A stretch of DNA of 64,000 nt from Scybalomonas sp905214925. Its GTDB lineage: Bacteria; Bacillota; Clostridia; Lachnospirales; Lachnospiraceae. The translations under genes were made by a program, and so were the position numbers. The stretch spans positions 1-64,000 of the forward strand of contig CAJMOB010000007.1 of the NCBI GenBank assembly GCA_905214925.1, written 5' to 3'. Under the pieces are notes generated by a model that saw only the letters and a program-made list of their open reading frames with translations, had not been told where the DNA came from and made no database searches. How positions within the stretch are numbered: position 1 is the stretch's first letter; each line of letters begins with the position of its first letter. Positions 8,067 to 17,457 of this stretch are shown in pieces.

Positions 8067-9575
8067 TCACTTTCTGGAAATAAAATTTACGACCCTTTCT
8101 AAACTATCAGAACCGCCAATCCAAACATCTGGTTCAAATCCCTTTCCTTCCACATAATCATTGATAATATGCAACGAATCTCCATAAGTAATTGTTATTT
8201 GAGAATATGGTAACGTACACTGAATGCTCTTTAATGAAAGATAGATACCTGAACTATTCGTTCCAACAAATACAACATTTTCCAATGTATCCAAATAACG
8301 AATAAAATTTTCCCCAGAGGATGCAACTTTATTATCCATAAGAACAAATATTTTCGTTTTATTGTTTACAAATTTTTTCTTTTCTCTGGTTATATGCCAC
8401 TTATTTTCTTTACAATCAGCGATCTTTAACTCCTTCTTGTACTGTTGCTTGAACTCTTTTGAAAGACTTTGGTAGTCTATATTTTTAGCAGCTAATTTGG
8501 TCACATAATTATTTATCAAATTCGCAAGTCGTATGTTTGTCGTTTCTGTAGACGGACTCTGTCCAGTAAAATTTTGAAACCATGTGAATGGAGCAATACC
8601 TTGTCCCCCATAATTTCCTCTAATATCAAGAATGATAACGTCTTGATTTTTCGCTTGCTTGGCTGAACTCATAAATTCTTCTAAATTTTCATTCGGATCG
8701 AAAGAACGAATTGTAAAAATAGGAATCTTATTGATTTCAGAATAATGATATACATCATTATCTTCCTTCGTTATACTAGTTTCTTGGTTATTACTTCTGG
8801 ACAAGGCGAGAAAAAGTTCTTTTGATTCTTCCTTTGCTCTTACCACTACTTTCAAGGCATTTATATTATTCTCTGTAGATAAAAATCCAATATAATCACA
8901 TAACTCTCCATTTTTATTCATTGATGGTTTTATATAAAAACCTATATTAGAATCATTGTTAATCGATTCTATATACCAATTGCCATTATCTAATTTTATA
9001 TAATAACCATCAGAATCTTTTTGAACTTCATATTTTTCACTATAATAAAAATGATAGCGCTTTAATGGCGATAAAAAATTTATTGTAAAATGCCCATCTT
9101 GTACAAAAGCCAACTCTTCTAAAAGAAGCTGTTGTAATTCAGAAATATCGATTTCTTGTTCATAGGAATTAATAGCATCTATTATATTATTTTTTGCCTT
9201 TTTCCATATCTTATCCCCACCAAAATAGGAATATCCCGCATAAGAATACTTTAGAACTTGAAAAAGAAAATGGATATCTGAAATGGCTTCCTCTTTTTTT
9301 ATCATTCTTTTCTCTATAGGAAAAGAATTATTTTGGGAATCAAGTGGACTTTTTAAATAAGACAACTGGCTTTTCTTTATTCCAAGTTCATTTACAGGAT
9401 ATTGATACATATATTGAGAGATATCGCTATTTTCTATTTCTTTGTTCTCCATTCTTTTCTTATTAGTTGTCTCGAATAGTTGTCCAAAGTCTGTAGAACT
9501 AGAACTCCTCCATAACACTACACCAAAAATCACCCCAATGATTAAAAACAAAATATATTTCTTATATCTTTTCAC
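8067..9575 (-). CDS. S41 family (tail-specific-like) peptidase, membrane anchored
   Basis: The 502-residue protein has a single N-terminal membrane anchor (about 8-23) and a large outside region. The C-terminal part is a peptidase S41 domain: IILDIRGNYGGQG marks the domain core and MDNKVASSGENF holds the likely nucleophile Ser in ASSGE, with a downstream PDVWIGG segment typical of this group. No PDZ domain was recognised in the middle; that region may be a cap domain. GTG at 9575 is the start because GGAGGTG lies just before it. The gene is AT-rich and low in similarity to its core neighbours, so it is likely accessory. Substrate is unknown. It follows a small membrane-protein gene, with an inverted repeat between them. 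Confidence 0.8.
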   Translation of the reverse strand: MKRYKKYILFLIIGVIFGVVLWRSSSSTDFGQLFETTNKKRMENKEIENSDISQYMYQYPVNELGIKKSQLSYLKSPLDSQNNSFPIEKRMIKKEEAISDIHFLFQVLKYSYAGYSYFGGDKIWKKAKNNIIDAINSYEQEIDISELQQLLLEELAFVQDGHFTINFLSPLKRYHFYYSEKYEVQKDSDGYYIKLDNGNWYIESINNDSNIGFYIKPSMNKNGELCDYIGFLSTENNINALKVVVRAKEESKELFLALSRSNNQETSITKEDNDVYHYSEINKIPIFTIRSFDPNENLEEFMSSAKQAKNQDVIILDIRGNYGGQGIAPFTWFQNFTGQSPSTETTNIRLANLINNYVTKLAAKNIDYQSLSKEFKQQYKKELKIADCKENKWHITREKKKFVNNKTKIFVLMDNKVASSGENFIRYLDTLENVVFVGTNSSGIYLSLKSIQCTLPYSQITITYGDSLHIINDYVEGKGFEPDVWIGGSDSLERVVNFISRK

Positions 9576-9637
9576 AAAACACCTCCACGACTATAAATAC
9601 AAAGAATAATAAAAAATTTAAACACCCATATTATGAA

Positions 9638-9681
9638 ATTGTTGTGGTCATAGTGTTACAAAAATACTTGACCACAACAAT
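9638..9681. repeat. Inverted repeat between small membrane gene and S41 peptidase gene
   Basis: Arms 9638-9650 and 9669-9681 are perfect 13-nt reverse complements (ATTGTTGTGGTCA), with further pairing inside. No clear U-tract follows on either strand, so it may be an mRNA-stabilising hairpin or operator rather than a terminator. Confidence 0.7.
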
Positions 9682-9694
9682 ACTTAACATCATG

Positions 9695-9979
9695 TTAATT
9701 CATTTTTTCATTAGAAACACCGCTCTTTTTTTTAAATGCATTATACAGTAAGTATGAAACTCCTAAGATAATATTAATACAAAGAACTATTCCAATATAG
9801 ACTAGAGGACTTTTAAAAATATATTCACTACTATTAGCATAATATCCTCTTCCAGAACTAAAATTAGTTATCGAATCTATGTACTGAATTATAACTGAAA
9901 GAAATGGAAGTACACTTAAGCCAAATATACTAAGAAGTATTGTCTTTATAGCAAGAATATTTAACGGAGAATCTTTCAT
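9695..9979 (-). CDS. Small two-helix membrane protein, unknown
   Basis: The 94-residue product (MKDSPLNILAIK...) has two strong hydrophobic segments, about residues 8-30 and 58-80, with a short polar loop rich in Ser, Tyr and Asn between, and a Lys-rich tail. I do not recognise a family. A GTG at 9988 would add three residues, but GAGGTG at that spot is better read as the ribosome site for the ATG at 9979. It is followed by the S41 peptidase gene on the same strand after 119 nt that hold an inverted repeat, so the two could act together, for example as peptidase and partner or immunity protein. This is speculation from proximity. Confidence 0.6.
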   Translation of the reverse strand: MKDSPLNILAIKTILLSIFGLSVLPFLSVIIQYIDSITNFSSGRGYYANSSEYIFKSPLVYIGIVLCINIILGVSYLLYNAFKKKSGVSNEKMN

Positions 9980-10086
9980 TAAAATCACCTCATTCTTTCT
10001 TAATAAAATTTATAATAGATAGAAAAGTAAATTGTCCAATGGAATCACCCCCATTCCCCAATGTTCAACTATATACTATCATATCA

Positions 10087-10100
10087 AATAACGCGTTATT
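10087..10100. promoter_or_regulatory. Perfect 14-bp palindrome upstream of the accessory gene pair
   Basis: AATAACGCGTTATT is self-complementary and GC-centred in very AT-rich DNA, about 110 nt upstream of the small membrane-protein gene. It may be an operator. Nothing else was recognised in 9980-10149. Confidence 0.4.
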
Positions 10101-10149
10101 AAAATACGAGATATCCATTTTTTGGTATATTTTTTTTATATAACAAAAA

Positions 10150-10263
10150 GGACTGTCATATTATTAAAAGTTCTTCCCAAACCCATTCCATTCGTATTGA
10201 ACCCAATCCGAATTTGCTATGGTTTTGAAACATAACATTCTAATACATCTAATATAACAGCCC
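10150..10263. repeat. Long inverted repeat after gyrA (MITE-like or terminator)
   Basis: GGACTGTCATATTA at 10150-10163 pairs with TAATATAACAGCCC at 10250-10263 (14 bp with two G-U pairs), leaving an 86-nt loop. It lies 50 nt past the gyrA stop. Ends beginning GGRCTGT resemble those at 51850-51953, which suggests a small non-autonomous element; it could equally be the gyrA terminator. Confidence 0.5.
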
Positions 10264-10313
10264 TATCCTTTTATTCTTTATTTTTTATCTTTTGTACTAA
10301 TTGTTTTTTACTT

Positions 10314-12800
10314 TTACACTTCTGTTGTGTCGACTTCTTCTATGGTTACTTCTGCTGCAGTTTCCCTTACTTTTGCAATGCTTGCAACCGTAATATCATC
10401 TTGCATATTGATAAGTTTTACACCTGATGTAATTCTTCCAAGTTCAGAAATATCATTTACTTGAAGTCGAATGACAATTCCCTGTGTTGTGATAAGCATA
10501 ACTTCGTCATCTGGATCAACGGCTTTTACGCCAACAACGTTTCCTGTTTTCTCCATGATACGATAGCATTTTACACCTTTTCCGCCACGGCGTTGTGGTG
10601 TAAACTCATCCATACTTGTTCTTTTACCCATTCCATATTCAGAAACAATTAAAAGATCAGCACCTTGTGTATTCAACTGCATACCGATGACTTCATCGCC
10701 TTCGATTAAGTTCATACCGATAACACCCATGGATACACGTCCTGTTTCTCTTACTTCACTTTGATTGAAACGGATACATTGTCCAAATTTTGTAACAAGA
10801 ATAATATCTTTTTCATTATCTGTTGTTTTTACTTCAATTAACTCATCACCTTCTCGCAAGTTGATAGCTGCAAGACCGGATTTACGAATATTTTCATATT
10901 CTTTAATTGAAGTTTTCTTTACAATACCATTTTTTGTGGCCATAAATAAATAATTATTATCTTCATATTCTGCAATTGGAATTACTGCTGTAATCCTTTC
11001 ATTTGGTTGAAGCTGTAATAAGTTTACAATGGCGGTTCCTCTAGCGGTACGGCTAGATTCTGGAATTTCATATCCTTTTAAACGGTAAACTCTTCCAGAA
11101 TTTGTGAAGAACATAATATAGTGGTGTGTTGTTGTCATAAACAACTCTTCAATAAAGTCTTCATCAATGGTATGCATACCTTTAATTCCTTTACCACCAC
11201 GGTTTTGACTCTTGAAGTTATCAATTGTCATTCTCTTAATGTATCCAAGTTTTGTCATGGCGATAACCGTATCTTCTCTTGGAATTAAGTCTTCGATTGT
11301 GATATCTTCATCATCAAATCCAATTTCTGTTCTTCTAGCATCACCGAATTTTTCTTTTGTAATTAAGATTTCTTCTCGAATGACACCTAACAATTGTTTT
11401 TCATCATTTAAAATCGCTTGTAATTCTGCAATTCTTGCCATTAACTCATTGTATTCATTTTCAAGCTTTTCTCTCTCTAATCCAGTTAAAGCTTTTAAAC
11501 GCATATCGATAATGGCCTGTGCTTGGGCATCAGATAATCCAAAGCGTTCAATTAAATTAATCTTTGCTTTTGCACCATTTTCAGAACTACGAATGATCTG
11601 AATTACTTCATCAATATGATCAAGGGCTTTTAAAAGTCCTTCTAAAATATGAGCTCTTTCTTTTGCCTTATTTAATTCATATTGAGTTCTTCTCGTAATA
11701 ACTTCTTTTTGATGCTCTAAGTAATAATAAACCATGTCATGGAGATTTAATACTTTTGGCTCTCCATTCACAAGAGCTAATGCATTGACACCGAACGTAT
11801 CTTGCATTTGTGTATGTTTATAGAGCTGGTTTAATAAGACATTTGCATTGACATCTTTTTTCAGCTCAATACAAATTCTCATACCATTTCTATCGGATTC
11901 ATCACGAAGTTCTGAGATACCTTCGATTTTCTTTTCTTTTACAAGAGAAGCAATTTTCTCAATTAATTTTGCTTTATTTACCATGTATGGAAGCTCTGTT
12001 ACAACAATACGTTGCTTTCCAGAGTTCATTGGTTCAATATCCGTAACCGCACGCACTTTAATTTTACCACGTCCTGTACGGTAGGCTTCTTCGATACCTC
12101 TTCTTCCAAGGATTGTTGCACCTGTTGGGAAGTCTGGTCCTTTTACGATTTCTAATAATTCTTCAATGCTCGTATCGCGATCTTCTAATACTTGGTTATC
12201 AATTAACTTTACAACCGCATCGATGACTTCATTTAAGTTATGAGGTGGAATATTGGTTGCCATACCAACGGCAATTCCTGATGTTCCATTCACAAGTAAA
12301 TTTGGGTAACGAGATGGAAGCACCGCTGGTTCCTTCTCGGATTCATCAAAGTTTGGAGTGAAGTTTACTGTGTTTTTATTAATATCTGCAAGCATTTCCA
12401 TAGAAATCTTGCTAAGTCTTGCTTCGGTATAACGCATAGCGGCAGCACCATCGCCGTCTACAGAACCAAAGTTTCCATGTCCATCGATTAATGGATATCT
12501 TGTGGACCATTGTTGTGCAAGTTTTACTAATGCTTCATAAATGGAACTGTCACCATGAGGGTGATATTTACCCATTGTATCACCGACAATACGGGCACAC
12601 TTACGGTGTGGCTTGTCAGGACCATTGTTCAACTCGATCATTGCATATAAAATTCTTCTTTGCACTGGCTTTAAACCATCTCTAATATCTGGCAAAGCTC
12701 TGGCTGCGATAACGCTCATAGCGTAGTCAATGTAGGATTTTTCCATTTTCTCCACAAGGTCTACTTCTTGAACTTTATCAAAGATTGTACTATCGTCCAT
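10314..12800 (-). CDS. gyrA: DNA gyrase subunit A
   Basis: GyrA breaks and rejoins DNA in the A2B2 gyrase that introduces negative supercoils. The 828-residue protein is of usual length. The catalytic Tyr is in RYTEARLSK, about residue 122. The quinolone-determining loop reads HPHGDSSIYEAL: Ser at the position of E. coli Ser83 and Glu at that of Asp87, the normal Gram-positive state and not a resistance change. The C-terminal half is the beta-pinwheel DNA-wrapping domain, with an acidic tail. AGGAGG precedes the ATG. It lies 71 nt after gyrB in the recF-gyrB-gyrA series. Confidence 0.99.
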   Translation of the reverse strand: MDDSTIFDKVQEVDLVEKMEKSYIDYAMSVIAARALPDIRDGLKPVQRRILYAMIELNNGPDKPHRKCARIVGDTMGKYHPHGDSSIYEALVKLAQQWSTRYPLIDGHGNFGSVDGDGAAAMRYTEARLSKISMEMLADINKNTVNFTPNFDESEKEPAVLPSRYPNLLVNGTSGIAVGMATNIPPHNLNEVIDAVVKLIDNQVLEDRDTSIEELLEIVKGPDFPTGATILGRRGIEEAYRTGRGKIKVRAVTDIEPMNSGKQRIVVTELPYMVNKAKLIEKIASLVKEKKIEGISELRDESDRNGMRICIELKKDVNANVLLNQLYKHTQMQDTFGVNALALVNGEPKVLNLHDMVYYYLEHQKEVITRRTQYELNKAKERAHILEGLLKALDHIDEVIQIIRSSENGAKAKINLIERFGLSDAQAQAIIDMRLKALTGLEREKLENEYNELMARIAELQAILNDEKQLLGVIREEILITKEKFGDARRTEIGFDDEDITIEDLIPREDTVIAMTKLGYIKRMTIDNFKSQNRGGKGIKGMHTIDEDFIEELFMTTTHHYIMFFTNSGRVYRLKGYEIPESSRTARGTAIVNLLQLQPNERITAVIPIAEYEDNNYLFMATKNGIVKKTSIKEYENIRKSGLAAINLREGDELIEVKTTDNEKDIILVTKFGQCIRFNQSEVRETGRVSMGVIGMNLIEGDEVIGMQLNTQGADLLIVSEYGMGKRTSMDEFTPQRRGGKGVKCYRIMEKTGNVVGVKAVDPDDEVMLITTQGIVIRLQVNDISELGRITSGVKLINMQDDITVASIAKVRETAAEVTIEEVDTTEV

Positions 12801-12871
12801 AATTTCCTCCTAGATTGGGATTTATCAATTCATATCGGAGCTTTTACTCCCCTTTTTCTATTTCGTCTTCC

Positions 12872-14779
12872 CTAAATATCCATTGTTGCAAACTCTGCAT
12901 TGGCTTCAATGAATTCACGTCTTGGTTCTACTTTATCTCCCATCAATGTTACAAATGTTTCATCTACTTTTGCCATTTCATCTTCATCCATAGCCACACG
13001 TAAGAGAATACGGTTTTGTGGATCCATTGTTGTCTCCCAAAGCTGATCTGGATTCATCTCTCCAAGACCTTTATAACGCTGGATTCTCACGTTACTATCT
13101 CTTCCAATCTCTGTCATAATATCGTTTAACTCAGTATCGCTATAGGCATACCACACTTTTTTATTTTTCTCCACTTTGAAAAGTGGTGGTTTTGCTAAAT
13201 ACACATGGCCTTGTTTGATTAGTTCTGGCATAAAACGATAGAAGAATGTTAAAAGTAAAGTCGCGATATGGGCACCATCCACATCGGCATCTGTCATAAT
13301 AATAATTTTATGATAACGAAGTTTACTAATATCAAAATCTTCATGAATACCTGTTCCAAATGCGGTAATCATGGCTTTAATTTCTTCATTTGCAAGGATT
13401 TTATCAAGACGAGATTTCTCAACATTTAAAATCTTACCACGAAGAGGTAAAATCGCCTGTGTCGCTCTTGAACGAGCAGTCTTTGCAGAACCACCGGCAG
13501 AATCTCCCTCTACGATGTAAATTTCGCAGTTTTCAGGATTCTTATCAGAACAATCTGCTAATTTTCCAGGAAGTGACATTCCATCGAGAGCTGATTTTCT
13601 TCTTGTAAGTTCTCTTGCTTTTCTCGCAGCATCTCTCGCTCTTTGTGCAAGAAGCGCTTTTTCACAAATGATTTTTGCAACGGAAGGATTCTGCTCTAAG
13701 AAATAAGTCAGTTGTTCGCTAACAATGCTATCAACAGCACCACGTGCTTCACTATTTCCAAGCTTTTGTTTTGTCTGACCTTCAAACTGAGGCTCTCCTA
13801 TTTTTACACTAATAATCGCCACAAGACCTTCACGGATATCTTCTCCGCTAAGAGCTTGGTCACTATCTTTTAAGATTTTATTTTCTCTTGCATAGTTATT
13901 AAAAGTCTTTGTCAATGCATTTCGAAAACCAGTTAAATGGGTTCCACCTTCTGGAGTCGTAATGTTATTAACGAAACTATAACATCCTTCATTATAGGAA
14001 TCGTTATGCTGCATGGCTACTTCCACATATACATCATCTTTTGTTCCTTCACAATAGATAATATCAGGGTAAAGAGGATCTTGCTTTTTATTTAAATAAG
14101 CCACAAATTCCTTAATACCACCTTCATAGTGGAACACTTCTTCTTTCTCATTTTCTCCACGCTCGTCACGAAGAACAATACGAAGATTTTTTGTTAAGAA
14201 TGCCATCTCACGAAGGCGTTGTTTTAATGTATTATAATCATAAACAGTCTCTTCAAAAATCGTTCCATCCGCTTTAAAACGCACTTCAGTTCCTGTATGA
14301 TCGGTTTCTCCAATGACTTTTAATTCATTCATGATTTTTCCGCGCTCATAACGTTGGAAGTGGATTTTTCCATCTCGATGTACTTTTACTTCCATCCAGT
14401 CAGAAAGAGCATTTACAACAGATGCCCCTACTCCATGGAGTCCACCAGATACTTTGTATCCGCCACCTCCAAATTTTCCACCTGCATGAAGAACGGTGTA
14501 TACAAGCTCAATAGCTGGACGTCCTGCCTTATGGTTCATACCAATAGGAACACCACGTCCATTATCTCTTACTTCAATTACATTGTCTTTTTCAATTGTG
14601 ATATAAATGGTATTACAAAATCCTGCAAGTGCCTCGTCGACCGCATTGTCTACAATTTCATATACAAGATGGTGAAGCCCTCTTGCTGAGGTACTTCCGA
14701 TATACATACCAGGTCTTTTACGCACGGCTTCAAGACCCTCTAATACTTGGATTTGATCTCCTCCATATTCGGTACTCAT
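12872..14779 (-). CDS. gyrB: DNA gyrase subunit B
   Basis: GyrB supplies ATP hydrolysis and the Toprim metal site of gyrase. The 635-residue protein shows the GHKL ATPase domain (VDNAVDEALAGFC near residue 45; GGLHGVGASVVNAL about 112-126), the transducer, and the Toprim domain with EGDSAGGSA and DADVDGAHI. The C-terminal RYKGLGEMNPDQLWETTMDP is the standard GyrA-contact motif. Length matches Firmicute GyrB. AGGAGG stands upstream of the start; only 13 nt separate it from recF, so recF-gyrB are co-transcribed. Confidence 0.99.
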   Translation of the reverse strand: MSTEYGGDQIQVLEGLEAVRKRPGMYIGSTSARGLHHLVYEIVDNAVDEALAGFCNTIYITIEKDNVIEVRDNGRGVPIGMNHKAGRPAIELVYTVLHAGGKFGGGGYKVSGGLHGVGASVVNALSDWMEVKVHRDGKIHFQRYERGKIMNELKVIGETDHTGTEVRFKADGTIFEETVYDYNTLKQRLREMAFLTKNLRIVLRDERGENEKEEVFHYEGGIKEFVAYLNKKQDPLYPDIIYCEGTKDDVYVEVAMQHNDSYNEGCYSFVNNITTPEGGTHLTGFRNALTKTFNNYARENKILKDSDQALSGEDIREGLVAIISVKIGEPQFEGQTKQKLGNSEARGAVDSIVSEQLTYFLEQNPSVAKIICEKALLAQRARDAARKARELTRRKSALDGMSLPGKLADCSDKNPENCEIYIVEGDSAGGSAKTARSRATQAILPLRGKILNVEKSRLDKILANEEIKAMITAFGTGIHEDFDISKLRYHKIIIMTDADVDGAHIATLLLTFFYRFMPELIKQGHVYLAKPPLFKVEKNKKVWYAYSDTELNDIMTEIGRDSNVRIQRYKGLGEMNPDQLWETTMDPQNRILLRVAMDEDEMAKVDETFVTLMGDKVEPRREFIEANAEFATMDI

Positions 14780-14792
14780 TATTTATTTCCTC

Positions 14793-15875
14793 CTATTTCT
14801 GAACAACAGTTCCTTGGCTCACATAATATATCTGATTAATCGCTAACTGACTCTGCACAAATTCATCAAGTCCAGTACAAGTGATCATCGTCTGAACTCC
14901 TTTGATACTTCCAAGAAGAAAGTTTTTACGGTTCATATCAAGCTCTGATAATACATCATCTAATAATAAAATGGGAGTATCATGGATCACTTGCTTTACA
15001 AGTTCAATTTCAGCCAATTTCAACGATAATGCCGCTGTTCTCTGCTGTCCTTGGGAACCATATTTTCGAATATCAATCTCATTCACTTGAAACTTAATAT
15101 CATCTCTATGAGGTCCAATCGTTGTCGAGCATTGCTTTTTATCCATATGACTTTTTGCTTTTAATTGCATGGCAAATTCCTCTACCTTGCAACTGCCCTC
15201 ATACGAGATGACTAACTGTTCTTTACTACCTGTCAAGTTTTGATGAATTTTGGCAATGATATCATTTAACATTGTTATAAACTGTTGTCTGCGATTCATG
15301 ACCTCTGTTCCATATTTTATCAGTTGACTATCCCATATTTCAAGTGTTTCTTCTAAATCTGGACGAAAATTAAGCTGTTTTAAGAGATTGTTCCTCTGTT
15401 TTAATACTTTATTATACCGCGTTAAATTGTGGAAATAAATAGGATCTAATTGACAAAGTTCTAGATCAAGAAATCTTCTTCTCTCTCCTGGCCCATTTTT
15501 AATTAGAGATAGATCCTCGGGAGAAAAGAAAATAATATTCAACATTCCAAACAATTCACTTGAACGGTGGATCGGTATTCCGTCAATAGCAGCTCCCTTT
15601 GCCTTACTACGCTTTAAATGCATATCGATCTTATGAGGGACGTCCTTTTTTCTCAAATGAACGCGAATATGTGCCTCTGGTTGATCGAATCTTATTAACT
15701 CCTTATCCATACTAGCACGATGGGATTTCGTCGTAGCACTCACATATAATGCCTCTAAAATATTTGTTTTCCCTTGGGCATTATCCCCATAAAATATATT
15801 CGTTCCTTTTGCAAACTTTAAGTCTAAATGCTCATAATTACGATAATTTAAAAGCTCCAGAGATTCGATTATCAT
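14793..15875 (-). CDS. recF: DNA replication and repair protein RecF
   Basis: RecF is an SMC-like ATPase that helps load RecA at gaps behind stalled forks. The 360-residue protein has Walker A GDNAQGKTN at about 30-38, the LNIIFFSPEDLSLIKNGP segment, signature YGSQGQQRT and Walker B LLLDDVLSELD. Length is normal. Upstream ribosome-site match is weak (AGGG). It lies in the conserved order dnaA-dnaN-S4 gene-recF-gyrB-gyrA, 17 nt after the S4 gene. Confidence 0.98.
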   Translation of the reverse strand: MIIESLELLNYRNYEHLDLKFAKGTNIFYGDNAQGKTNILEALYVSATTKSHRASMDKELIRFDQPEAHIRVHLRKKDVPHKIDMHLKRSKAKGAAIDGIPIHRSSELFGMLNIIFFSPEDLSLIKNGPGERRRFLDLELCQLDPIYFHNLTRYNKVLKQRNNLLKQLNFRPDLEETLEIWDSQLIKYGTEVMNRRQQFITMLNDIIAKIHQNLTGSKEQLVISYEGSCKVEEFAMQLKAKSHMDKKQCSTTIGPHRDDIKFQVNEIDIRKYGSQGQQRTAALSLKLAEIELVKQVIHDTPILLLDDVLSELDMNRKNFLLGSIKGVQTMITCTGLDEFVQSQLAINQIYYVSQGTVVQK

Positions 15876-15892
15876 ATTATATAACGCCCTAT

Positions 15893-16102
15893 CTATTCTT
15901 CAATTTTAATTGTCTGATCCGCGAATGTCACCGTATCTCCGTTATAGAGTTTTTTTCCTCTTTGTGTGCATACTTCTCCATTTACGAGCACTTCTCCATC
16001 TTGAATCACCATTTTTGCTTCCACACCAGAACCTACTAAATTAGCGGCCTTTAATGCCTGTCCTAGCTTGATAAACTCGTCTCTTAATTTTATTACTTCC
16101 AT
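15893..16102 (-). CDS. yaaA: S4-domain RNA-binding protein (YaaA-like)
   Basis: This 69-residue protein is the small S4-type RNA-binding protein found between dnaN and recF in many Firmicutes. The S4 fold is visible in IKLGQALKAANLVGSGVEAK and the closing VLVNGEVCTQRGKKLYNGD. An ATG at 16117 overlaps the dnaN stop, but GGAGG lies eight nt before the ATG at 16102, which also gives the usual start MEVIKLRDEFI, so 16102 is chosen. Its exact role is not known; linkage suggests service to ribosome or replication control. Confidence 0.9.
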   Translation of the reverse strand: MEVIKLRDEFIKLGQALKAANLVGSGVEAKMVIQDGEVLVNGEVCTQRGKKLYNGDTVTFADQTIKIEE

Positions 16103-16116
16103 GTTTGTATCCTCCA

Positions 16117-17232
16117 TTATGAGTTTGCTGCCACATTAAAGTTGACAGGTAAAATCAAATAAATATAGCTTTCTTTCTCGTCCTTAATAAAACAAGGAGC
16201 CTTTGGATTTACAAGGTAAATTGTAATCTCTTCATCGTCAATTACCCTTAAGGCATCCATTAAAAATTTTGGATTAAATCCAATCAAAATATCTTTTCCT
16301 TCTTGTTGAATCACAATATCTTCTTTCATAGAACCGATATTGGATTGGATTTTTAATTCCATATTAGCGTCTTCGATATGAATAATAATTGGTTTCTTAT
16401 CGGACTCACGAATTAATAAAGAGGCGCGATCGATACAATCTAAAAATTCTTTTTTATTAATGCGGATCTTTGTTTCGTAGTCACTTGATAACATTTGATT
16501 AATTCGATAATATTCTCCTTCTAATAGACGAGAAACTACCTTTGTAGAATCAAATTCAAATAAAATATGCTTTGCTGTGAAATAGATACGGACATCTTTA
16601 TCCGCATCCCCAGATAAGATTTTACTTACATCATTTAGTGTCTTCCCTGGAACAACAACTTTGACAGATTCATAACTTTCTTTTAATTCGATATTACGAA
16701 TAGAAATACGGTGTCCATCTAAGGAAACAACATTTAAGCGATCGCCATTTACTTCAAAAAGTTCTCCTGTCATTAATTTATTATTTTCATTATCGGAGAT
16801 AGAAAAGATCGTTTGGCGAATGACTTCTTTTAATGTAAATTGGGATAATGAAATAAATTTATCTTTTTCCACATCTGGTAAGTGAGCAAAATCATCGCCT
16901 GCTTTTCCAGAAATATTGAATTTTGCTTTTTCACAACGAATGACTGCTTGATAATTTTCGTCGGTTGTAATTGTTACATCGTTATCTGGAAGTTTTCTTA
17001 CGATTTCAGAGAATAGTTTTGCATTAATTGCAATTTTACCTTCTTCTAAAATCTCTCCTTCTACGATAGTTTCTATACCGAGTTCCATATCATTTGCTGT
17101 TAATTTTATTTTATGATTGTTTGCTTCAATTAAAATACATTCCAAAATAGGTAATGTTGTTTTATTGGATACTGCTTTTAATGCAATAGAAACACCATAT
17201 AATAACTTGGATTTTGAACAAATAATTTTCAT
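16117..17232 (-). CDS. dnaN: DNA polymerase III beta subunit (sliding clamp)
   Basis: DnaN forms the ring that tethers DNA polymerase III to DNA. The 371-residue product starts MKIICSKSKLLYGV and has the three-repeat clamp architecture with the C-terminal LPVNF tail shared by the family (LPVNFNVAA). The reading frame is open up to 17340, but that extra part covers the oriC unwinding DNA; the ATG at 17232 with AAAGGAG 11 nt upstream is the real start. The ribosome-site/start interval contains a TTATACACA DnaA-box variant. It is 286 nt from dnaA and overlaps an upstream-start option of the S4 gene by one base. Confidence 0.97.
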   Translation of the reverse strand: MKIICSKSKLLYGVSIALKAVSNKTTLPILECILIEANNHKIKLTANDMELGIETIVEGEILEEGKIAINAKLFSEIVRKLPDNDVTITTDENYQAVIRCEKAKFNISGKAGDDFAHLPDVEKDKFISLSQFTLKEVIRQTIFSISDNENNKLMTGELFEVNGDRLNVVSLDGHRISIRNIELKESYESVKVVVPGKTLNDVSKILSGDADKDVRIYFTAKHILFEFDSTKVVSRLLEGEYYRINQMLSSDYETKIRINKKEFLDCIDRASLLIRESDKKPIIIHIEDANMELKIQSNIGSMKEDIVIQQEGKDILIGFNPKFLMDALRVIDDEEITIYLVNPKAPCFIKDEKESYIYLILPVNFNVAANS

Positions 17233-17244
17233 ATTGTGTATAAC

Positions 17245-17323
17245 TCCTTTCGGGGGTAAATAGATAGATATATATAAATAAAATTCGTAGTCATAGTAGT
17301 AGGCAGTGTTAATATGTGGATAA
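17245..17323. other. oriC unwinding module: DnaA box, DnaA-trio, AT-rich tract
   Basis: On the minus strand the order is a perfect TTATCCACA box (17323-17315), a short GC-containing spacer, a run of trinucleotides read on the plus strand as TAG-TCA-TAG-TAG-TAG (17288-17302), then an AT-rich tract of TAGATA/TATATA repeats (17258-17285). This matches the basal unwinding layout described for B. subtilis between dnaA and dnaN. The AT tract is the probable first melting site. Confidence 0.8.
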
Positions 17324-17326
17324 GAC

Positions 17327-17359
17327 GGGGGATCCCTCAAAACAAGAGGGGATCCCTCA
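17327..17359. repeat. GC-rich direct/inverted repeat in oriC
   Basis: GGGGATCCCTCA occurs at 17328-17339 and 17348-17359. Because each contains GGGATCCC, the two copies can also fold as a hairpin. It lies between two DnaA boxes in otherwise AT-rich DNA. Confidence 0.6.
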
Positions 17360-17457
17360 TGGAATAACTATGTGTATAACTTAAGAATTGATTCCGAATA
17401 ACTTTTAGGTTATCCACAGCCGCAGATCAGCATTAATTTCATACACAGAAAATGCAC

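Noticed and set aside
11212..11601. 129-codon plus-strand frame inside gyrA
   Set aside because: Antisense shadow of a well conserved gene; no independent signals.
17233..17340. N-terminal extension of dnaN
   Set aside because: Covers the oriC unwinding element and lacks a ribosome site; the family start is at 17232.
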